Assembly: GCA_964447525.1 (NCBI GenBank)
Contig: CAYUSU010000002.1
Span: 18,296-82,295, forward strand
Length of the DNA: 64,000 nucleotides
From: JAFGDH01 sp964447525
GTDB lineage: Archaea > Aenigmatarchaeota > Aenigmatarchaeia > QMZP01 > QMZT01
Direction: 5' to 3'
Made by a program: the position numbers and the translations under genes. The notes under the pieces were generated by a model, which searched no databases, had not been told where the DNA came from, and was given only the letters and a program-made list of their open reading frames with translations. Of the stretch, positions 58,840-64,000 are shown in pieces; position 1 is the stretch's first letter, and each line of letters begins with the position of its first letter.

Positions 58840-59952
58840 ATGAAAATATATTTTGTCTTTATACTCATTCTGATTATTCTCATGAGTGGCTGTGTAAGTC
58901 AGGAAAAATCTTTTGATAATGAATCTGGATATGAAAATAACAACATAACCGGAGTTGTCAATAACGATGGAAACTCTTTTGAGGAAAACAATGGAGATTC
59001 TAACAATGAGAAAATAGAAAAAACAAATTGTCCTCCCATATTTACTAATGAATTCACTGATTTTTCAAAAATAAATGCATTCGGGTCGATTGGATCAATT
59101 ACGGGAGCATCACGTGGTAGAAGTTATATCGAAATAAAAGAAGGAGAGAATGTACCTGTTTATGCTCCAGTGGATGCTACATTGATTTCAGTTATTTATG
59201 CATATCGCGGACCTGAAGCTGATCATGGAGAATACGGGTTCCTTTTCGATGCCGGGTGCGGTGTGTCATTCCTACTCGACCATCTGGACTCGGTATCTGA
59301 AGAACTGAAAGAATACGCTCCCGAAGAACCGTCAAGGTCGACCGCCACAAGCGATCGTATTTCTGTTCCGATCAAAGGAGGAACTTTGCTGGGCTATACG
59401 GACGGCACTCCCGGTGCAAGGACTTTCGACTTCCTCGTACTTGACGAAGAAAACGAGAATTTCTACATCAACCCGCAAAGATGGGAATGGGAGCAGTCTC
59501 TCTACTCGGTCTGCCCGTATGACTTTTACGAAGATGACCTGAAGGAGAAATATTACCAGAAGATCGGGATAGTGAATGCCGGAGAATTGGTAAAGGCGGA
59601 TGACTGCGGGCATATATCTTATGACGTGGAAAACACGATATCCGGCGGATGGTTCAGGGACGATGATTCCACTGATCTCAATGGCGAATACGCGCTGATC
59701 GGGGAACGAGTGGGATTCGTCGACGTCGTGGTCAAAACAGAGAGGGAGGGCGTATTATTGCGGATAACTGATTATGAGCCCGGCCGCCTTCCAGTGGACG
59801 TCGGCATCGGGGAATCGGTCTGCTATGAGGGCTTTTCCGATGACTGGGTGTATCTTCATCTGGTCGACGGCAATACTATCGAGATAAGCAGCGGCAATGG
59901 AGAATGCCCAGAAAGTCTCCCGGAAGATGGCTGGACGAGGTATTACAGGTAA
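58840..59952 (+). CDS. Putative lipoprotein
   Basis: Family not recognised. Signal peptide with lipobox (LIILMSGC, Cys18), then an Asn/Glu-rich linker to about residue 65 and a folded domain containing NAFGSIGSITGASRGRSYIE and VPVYAPVDATLISVIYAYRG, which looks like a peptidase-M23-like beta sheet without clear zinc ligands. First part AT-rich, second part not. Extracellular, lipid-anchored (inference). Confidence 0.7.
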   Translation: MKIYFVFILILIILMSGCVSQEKSFDNESGYENNNITGVVNNDGNSFEENNGDSNNEKIEKTNCPPIFTNEFTDFSKINAFGSIGSITGASRGRSYIEIKEGENVPVYAPVDATLISVIYAYRGPEADHGEYGFLFDAGCGVSFLLDHLDSVSEELKEYAPEEPSRSTATSDRISVPIKGGTLLGYTDGTPGARTFDFLVLDEENENFYINPQRWEWEQSLYSVCPYDFYEDDLKEKYYQKIGIVNAGELVKADDCGHISYDVENTISGGWFRDDDSTDLNGEYALIGERVGFVDVVVKTEREGVLLRITDYEPGRLPVDVGIGESVCYEGFSDDWVYLHLVDGNTIEISSGNGECPESLPEDGWTRYYR

Positions 59953-60519
59953 TTAAGTTCCGAACTTTATGTTATTCCTCATACGTCTTACGATATCTTT
60001 TACTCGCTTATTTTTGGTTTCTTCCCTGACAGCCCTCTCAATAGAATAAATAAAATGTCTCCTGTAGGATGGTGCCATTTTCTCGAAGTTTCCCTTTGCC
60101 TTCTTGTCCTTGGATAGAGCCTTTTCTAGTATGTCTGGAATCTTTGGATTTCTGGGAAGTCCGTGATCTATGGTGGACTTTTTCAGACCCTCTCTGTACA
60201 TCTTCAATCCTTCCGGAGTCATTTTACCTTCCTTTATGAGTCTCCGGGCATATTTCTGTGTGTTGTTGCTCCATCTGCTATTTTCATTCCTTCTGACAAA
60301 ACACTGTGCGTATCTCTCATCATCTATCCTATTCACAGTGGTATCTATCCATCCAAAACAAATAGCTTCTTCCATTGCTTCTTTAGGGGTTATTGTAGGC
60401 TTTCCGGTGTGTTTTTTGTATCTAATAAGATAAACCTTATTCTCCTTATTGTGGTTTTTTTCCAGCCATGCTCTCCATTCTTCCCGGCTATTAGCGTGGA
60501 AAGTCTTCCTTTCGGACAT
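59953..60519 (-). CDS. YdeI/OmdA-family protein
   Basis: Small family of unknown biochemistry. REEWRAWLEKNHNKENKVYL, EAICFGWIDTTVNRIDDERY and MAPSYRRHFIYSIERAVREE are typical. ATG 60519 chosen over TTG 60522. 188 aa. Confidence 0.85.
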   Translation of the reverse strand: MSERKTFHANSREEWRAWLEKNHNKENKVYLIRYKKHTGKPTITPKEAMEEAICFGWIDTTVNRIDDERYAQCFVRRNENSRWSNNTQKYARRLIKEGKMTPEGLKMYREGLKKSTIDHGLPRNPKIPDILEKALSKDKKAKGNFEKMAPSYRRHFIYSIERAVREETKNKRVKDIVRRMRNNIKFGT

Positions 60520-60603
60520 CAAAATTACCCACTTAACTAATGATATTCATACTAATTATTTTTTACTGAAATAATCGATAGAATTTAAACATTGAAATAT
60601 ACT

Positions 60604-60616
60604 GGCGGGGGCATAT
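60604..60616 (+). repeat. Att-like direct repeat, copy 2
   Basis: GGCGGGGGCATAT, identical to 58797-58809 at the tRNA-Glu 3' end, 1.8 kb downstream in an intergenic region. Confidence 0.5.
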
Positions 60617-60644
60617 CTTTCCGTCTGATTCATGCGAATGAGCG

Positions 60645-62150
60645 TTAATCCGATTTTACATCCGTTCTGACCACCGGTGTCAGGCCCCCATCACCGGTAC
60701 CTTCATCCGTTCTAATTTCCGGTTTCAATCCTCCGTCGCCAGTACCTATTTCATTTTTAACTTCCGGTTTAAGTCCGCCATCTCCGGTACCTTCGACTGT
60801 TCTAACCTCGGTGGTCAGGTTTCCGTTACCCCCGTCCACCACATTATCATTCCTGACTTCCCGTGTAACATTTGCAAAAGTCCTTTCCTTAATTTGTACC
60901 TCCATCCCTTCTATCTCCTCTTTCATCACTTCAACCATCGTTTGTCCCTCTGTCCCGTTAATATCAACCGTGTTTTGCCCGGAGCTGTTTTCAAAATTTT
61001 CCACGATCGCATCTATCTCCTTTCCAATGATGTAATTCACCAGTCCCTCTTCATCCCTGACGATCGTGATCTTTCCGCATTTTTCTTCCATGAAACTGTT
61101 GTTTTCGTCATAACACTGAGGAATAGACTCCTGCATCGTCGGTTCTTTATCACCGGAACCTCCGCATTCATCTTCCAAAAAATTACCTTCATCGTCCCAG
61201 CATTTCGAACTTCCTTCTTTCAGGTAATTGTACTGCTCGCATTCGGGTTTGTCATTTTCATTATAACATTCGGGCGGGACATCGGATTTTTCTATGTCGT
61301 AATCTATCATGTCAGATTTCTGTTCGAATAAATTTCTTAAGAAATCCGGAACGAAACTCTCCGCAACGGGTTTCATGGAACTTAATTCACCGCACGCTCC
61401 TTCATCCTCCCCGTATTCGCACCTTACCGCCAGGGCAACCATTTTCCGGCATTTAGACCTTTCGGATTCGTCGGAAACGTCGTCGCAGTTGCACGTCCCG
61501 GGGTCATCGATGCAGCTCCTTATGTCGAGCATTAACCGGTTGAATGACTTTTCCTGTATGCTTTTCAGCTCCTTCAGCTCGTTCTGCAGTCCCAGAGGCG
61601 CTGTCTCAGGGTTGCATTTCTCTTCCCGCAACATCAAGGCATAATCCTCCTTGGCGAGCTCTTTGCAGAAAATAAATATCTTCCCGGTGAGTTCCGCCGT
61701 AAGCTGCGTCCCCTCCTCCTCCAGAATATAATCATCGAACTGTTCGGGGAGGCCGGTTTCATTATTGATCAGTCCGATGGTCTCTTCGACATTGCTTTTG
61801 ACCTCCTCGATCATGTCCAAAGAGACCGTTTCCCTGACCGACTGGAGCCTTTTCTTCGCATTTTCAAGATTCCGGACAGCCTCATCCAGATTATCGTTTT
61901 TCGCGTTCGCTATAGCCGAATTCAGTTCTTTCCCCCTGATCTCAAGGTTAAGGCTCGTCCTGTCGTCCCCGTAAGTGAAGAACAGCCTGATCTCATCCAG
62001 AAAACCTTCAAACATGGAATACGTCTGCATCCGAGGCTGATCAGGCTGGGATTGTGAATCAACAAGGGGTGATGCGATCAGCATGCCCAAAAAAACGCCC
62101 AAAACCAGAAGCGATGCCATAGCGGCATCCCTGCATCCATTCCTTTTCAT
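60645..62150 (-). CDS. Secreted surface protein with C-terminal tandem repeats
   Basis: From ATG 62150 (MKRNGCRDAAMASLLVLGVF) the 501 aa product has one N-terminal hydrophobic segment, a helical domain of the DUF5667 kind (LNLEIRGKELNSAIANAKND then DEAVRNLENAKKRL), a Cys-rich acidic middle, and at least three 15-residue repeats starting GTGDGGL (GTGDGGLKPEVKNEI and variants). No C-terminal membrane helix. Confidence 0.75.
   Translation of the reverse strand: MKRNGCRDAAMASLLVLGVFLGMLIASPLVDSQSQPDQPRMQTYSMFEGFLDEIRLFFTYGDDRTSLNLEIRGKELNSAIANAKNDNLDEAVRNLENAKKRLQSVRETVSLDMIEEVKSNVEETIGLINNETGLPEQFDDYILEEEGTQLTAELTGKIFIFCKELAKEDYALMLREEKCNPETAPLGLQNELKELKSIQEKSFNRLMLDIRSCIDDPGTCNCDDVSDESERSKCRKMVALAVRCEYGEDEGACGELSSMKPVAESFVPDFLRNLFEQKSDMIDYDIEKSDVPPECYNENDKPECEQYNYLKEGSSKCWDDEGNFLEDECGGSGDKEPTMQESIPQCYDENNSFMEEKCGKITIVRDEEGLVNYIIGKEIDAIVENFENSSGQNTVDINGTEGQTMVEVMKEEIEGMEVQIKERTFANVTREVRNDNVVDGGNGNLTTEVRTVEGTGDGGLKPEVKNEIGTGDGGLKPEIRTDEGTGDGGLTPVVRTDVKSD
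60648..60830 (-). repeat. Tandem 45-bp coding repeats
   Basis: Three to four copies of a 45-bp unit that encodes GTGDGGL plus (K/T)PE(V/I)(R/K)(T/N)(D/E)(E/I) with small differences; the most distant copy reads GNGNLTTEVRTVE. Probably variable in copy number. Confidence 0.6.
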
Positions 62151-62314
62151 ACTATGATATAATTGATCTTGGTAATAGAATAGATTTATCATTAAGGTCA
62201 TACGGGTTCAAATGACGACGGGGACACTAAACTGTTTAAACATTTGTTTTTAAAACTAAGTTGAAATCTCTAAATATGAGTAAATTAGAAGAAATAAAAT
62301 CTTTGATTTCTATG

Positions 62315-63265
62315 TTACAAATCCACATCAGTAATTTTTCCTATAATTATCCTATAGATGGCTTTTTGTTCACTTTTCTTTGATTTTGACTCGGCATAAG
62401 TCCCTTTGAATTTTGAAATGTATCTTTGTTTTTTATGATATTTTTTAATATTTTTAATAATTAGATTTATCGTTTTATAGATTTGAATTAACTCCTTACA
62501 ATCGCTTATTGTTGATGATACTAACTCTAACCCACCAAATTCATTAAAAAATACAATTATGTCAATAAATGAGCCCTCTTGAATAACGGAAATTTTAAAA
62601 TCAAAATAACCATCAATTTTTCTTGATAATTCAAAATGATTTTTTGATTTTATTTTCATTGTGAATTTCTTTTCATTTGTAAATTGGTCACGTAAGGTTT
62701 GATAAGTAGCTTTAACACCTTCTCCAAGTATTTCAATTTTTATGTTACCAACATGCCAATATTCCATTGTGGTAGAATAAGATTTTACTATCCACGCTTT
62801 CGGTATAAGTCCTAATGTGACTTTTATCAGTGAATAATTGTTATTTTCCTCTTTATAATTTTCTTTAAATTTTGATAAGAACTCTTTGGATAACTCGATA
62901 AGATCTTTTTTTGTTGAAGAAAAAACAATTTGTTTTGTATTGTTTAAATCACCCACATCAACTCTTTTTCTGAAGAATCTAATTTTATTTCCATAAGAAT
63001 TCAATAAAAAATATAAAAAATCATACATTTTTTTATTTGCTAATGACAAAAAGACATTCTCTTGATCTTTTTCCGAATAATAAGTAAGTATAATATTATA
63101 AATTTTTAGGATTGGGATGTTGAAAAGTTCACTGAGAATAACATATAATATTGGTATTAAGATTATTATTAAAGAAATGGACAATAACGGATTTATTTGA
63201 AAAGTGAAACCTATTATGAGACCTAAAATAAATAATATAAGATCTTTAATTATGATTGCTTTCAT
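62315..63265 (-). CDS. AT-rich hypothetical membrane protein
   Basis: Not recognised. From ATG 63265 the 316 aa product has two N-terminal membrane helices (IIIKDLILFILGLIIGFTF; LLSISLIIILIPILYVILSE) and a large soluble part rich in Lys, Asn and Ile. Base composition is much more AT-rich than the rest of the window, suggesting recent transfer. Confidence 0.65.
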   Translation of the reverse strand: MKAIIIKDLILFILGLIIGFTFQINPLLSISLIIILIPILYVILSELFNIPILKIYNIILTYYSEKDQENVFLSLANKKMYDFLYFLLNSYGNKIRFFRKRVDVGDLNNTKQIVFSSTKKDLIELSKEFLSKFKENYKEENNNYSLIKVTLGLIPKAWIVKSYSTTMEYWHVGNIKIEILGEGVKATYQTLRDQFTNEKKFTMKIKSKNHFELSRKIDGYFDFKISVIQEGSFIDIIVFFNEFGGLELVSSTISDCKELIQIYKTINLIIKNIKKYHKKQRYISKFKGTYAESKSKKSEQKAIYRIIIGKITDVDL

Positions 63266-63457
63266 TCTCCCACTCTCGCATATGAACGCCAATTATAAAT
63301 AAAAATATAAATAAAAGACATAAAAACAAAGTTTAAACATAAAATCTGTACAATTCTATGTTCCCGCGACCATTTACACTGAATTCGAAATTTCCCCAGA
63401 TTTAATAATGAGAATTAGATGATCAGCAGGAATCCTCTCCCATCACCGCAATCTTTT

Positions 63458-63477
63458 GTAACACTATGTAACACTAT
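63458..63477 (+). repeat. Tandem 10-bp direct repeat before a TATA box
   Basis: GTAACACTAT occurs twice head to tail, directly followed by TATTTTATATTTATAG and, about 34 nt later, by the ATG at 63511. Likely promoter-linked operator. Confidence 0.5.
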
Positions 63478-63510
63478 TATTTTATATTTATAGATATTGA
63501 ATTCTACTAA

Positions 63511-64000
63511 ATGAAAGATTCTGGTACAGAAGTATTTGATTTTCTTTGTGAAGAGTTCCTTGTAAAAGAGAATGAAAACCCGGTGAATTTGAAAGATCTT
63601 GAGGTTGGTTGGATAAAACCAGAAAAATATTCAATCCATCACAAAAACACAGTGAAAGTGTCTCATGACATAATTCTGGAATATGATGGAGGGGCTTTAC
63701 TGGTTGTTAGAAAAAAGTATCCCGCTAAAGATATGTTATGGCCTCTTGGTGGAGCAATTTCGAGGGGGGTACCAATGATAGAATCATTAAAAAAGAGGGT
63801 GTACAGTGAATCAAATATTGAACTAGTTCATGTAAAACCTGTTGGTTTGGGAAGAACATTCTTCAGTACAGATCCACATTTTCATGGTAAGGGATCAGAT
63901 ACATTTAACGTTATGTTTTTCGGTAGAGGTGAGGGAGAACTGCAACTGGATGATGACCACGGGGATCCGGTCATAGTAAAACCTGATAATTATAAAGATT
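63511..64000 (+). CDS. Nudix-fold protein with degenerate box, 3' end off window
   Basis: The frame begins MKDSGTEVFDFLCEEFLVKE and runs open to the window edge (163 residues). ILEYDGGALLVVRKKYPAKD, MLWPLGGAISRGVPMIESLK and RVYSESNIEL follow a Nudix layout, but the box has lost its Glu residues (GE reads GV, RE reads RV, EE reads SE). It may bind but not hydrolyse a nucleotide. Confidence 0.7.
   Translation, partial: MKDSGTEVFDFLCEEFLVKENENPVNLKDLEVGWIKPEKYSIHHKNTVKVSHDIILEYDGGALLVVRKKYPAKDMLWPLGGAISRGVPMIESLKKRVYSESNIELVHVKPVGLGRTFFSTDPHFHGKGSDTFNVMFFGRGEGELQLDDDHGDPVIVKPDNYKD

Noticed and set aside
62230..62270. tRNA-like T-arm text (GGGTTCAAAT) in the 62202-62314 intergenic region
   Set aside because: No matching stems or acceptor could be built around it; likely chance.
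1..64000. CRISPR arrays, rRNA genes, insertion sequences
   Set aside because: I looked for regularly spaced repeats, conserved rRNA text and transpos­ase motifs and saw none.

Overview
The window is archaeal: archaeal or eukaryote-type ribosomal proteins (eS1/S3Ae, eS4, eL19, eL30), SUI1/aIF1, RNase P protein Rpp29, Cbf5, PCNA, RpoK, RadB, diphthine synthase and BHB-type tRNA introns. Moderate GC, tight packing, many small hypothetical proteins, a half-size MFS protein and a bacterial-type MetK suggest a DPANN-like lineage; this is inference and the phylum cannot be fixed from the window. It is a draft scaffold, with 100 Ns at 4967-5066.

Layout. 1-11437: S10/spc/str ribosomal superoperon on the minus strand (L4 to Rnp1, then S17 to S7), opened in the middle by a LOG-family gene and by Nudix and ThyX genes on the plus strand; both halves have the same promoter element. 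11523-17044: accessory stretch with tandem 2-TM proteins, diphthine synthase, an eight-bladed PQQ-like propeller, and a TrmB-type regulator with three effector modules facing an unknown two-gene operon. 17058-24867: YchF, a DEDDh-like exonuclease, an unusual MetRS fusion, DHH/RecJ-like nuclease, S3Ae, Cbf5. 24997-35855: tRNA-Thr, a bS22/AURKAIP1-like microprotein, EMC6-like and Get3, two receiver proteins, SAH hydrolase, a split COG2187/COG0645 kinase pair, a LAGLIDADG gene running antisense into tRNA-iMet, PCNA. 36121-45804: OB-fold protein, surface protein, Trm-G10 methylase, tRNA-Gly, tRNA-Leu, topoisomerase I, RadB, tRNA-Ser, MetAP. 45861-58557: MetK, XRE-CBS regulator, Lhr helicase, FtsY, MrpEFG, L18-L19e-S2, enolase, RpoK, PAC2. 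58639-64000: tRNA-Glu, a possible att-bounded segment with a lipoprotein, a repeat-bearing surface protein, an AT-rich membrane gene and a degenerate Nudix gene.

Most striking result: five of the six tRNA genes are interrupted, by twelve introns in total that I could fold or place by hand. Ten fit a bulge-helix-bulge motif; eleven lie outside the canonical 37/38 site. tRNA-iMet carries four, leaving a 5-nt exon that holds the anticodon, and its 37/38 BHB becomes complete only after the 32/33 intron is removed. Three tRNAs share a T-loop 59/60 intron using the same pairing between TTCA of the T-loop and TGRA of the intron.

How genes work together: the set covers translation, tRNA maturation and modification (Cbf5, Trm-G10), the SAM cycle (MetK, SAH hydrolase), replication and repair (PCNA, RadB, Topo I, DHH), and membrane insertion (FtsY, EMC6-like, Get3).
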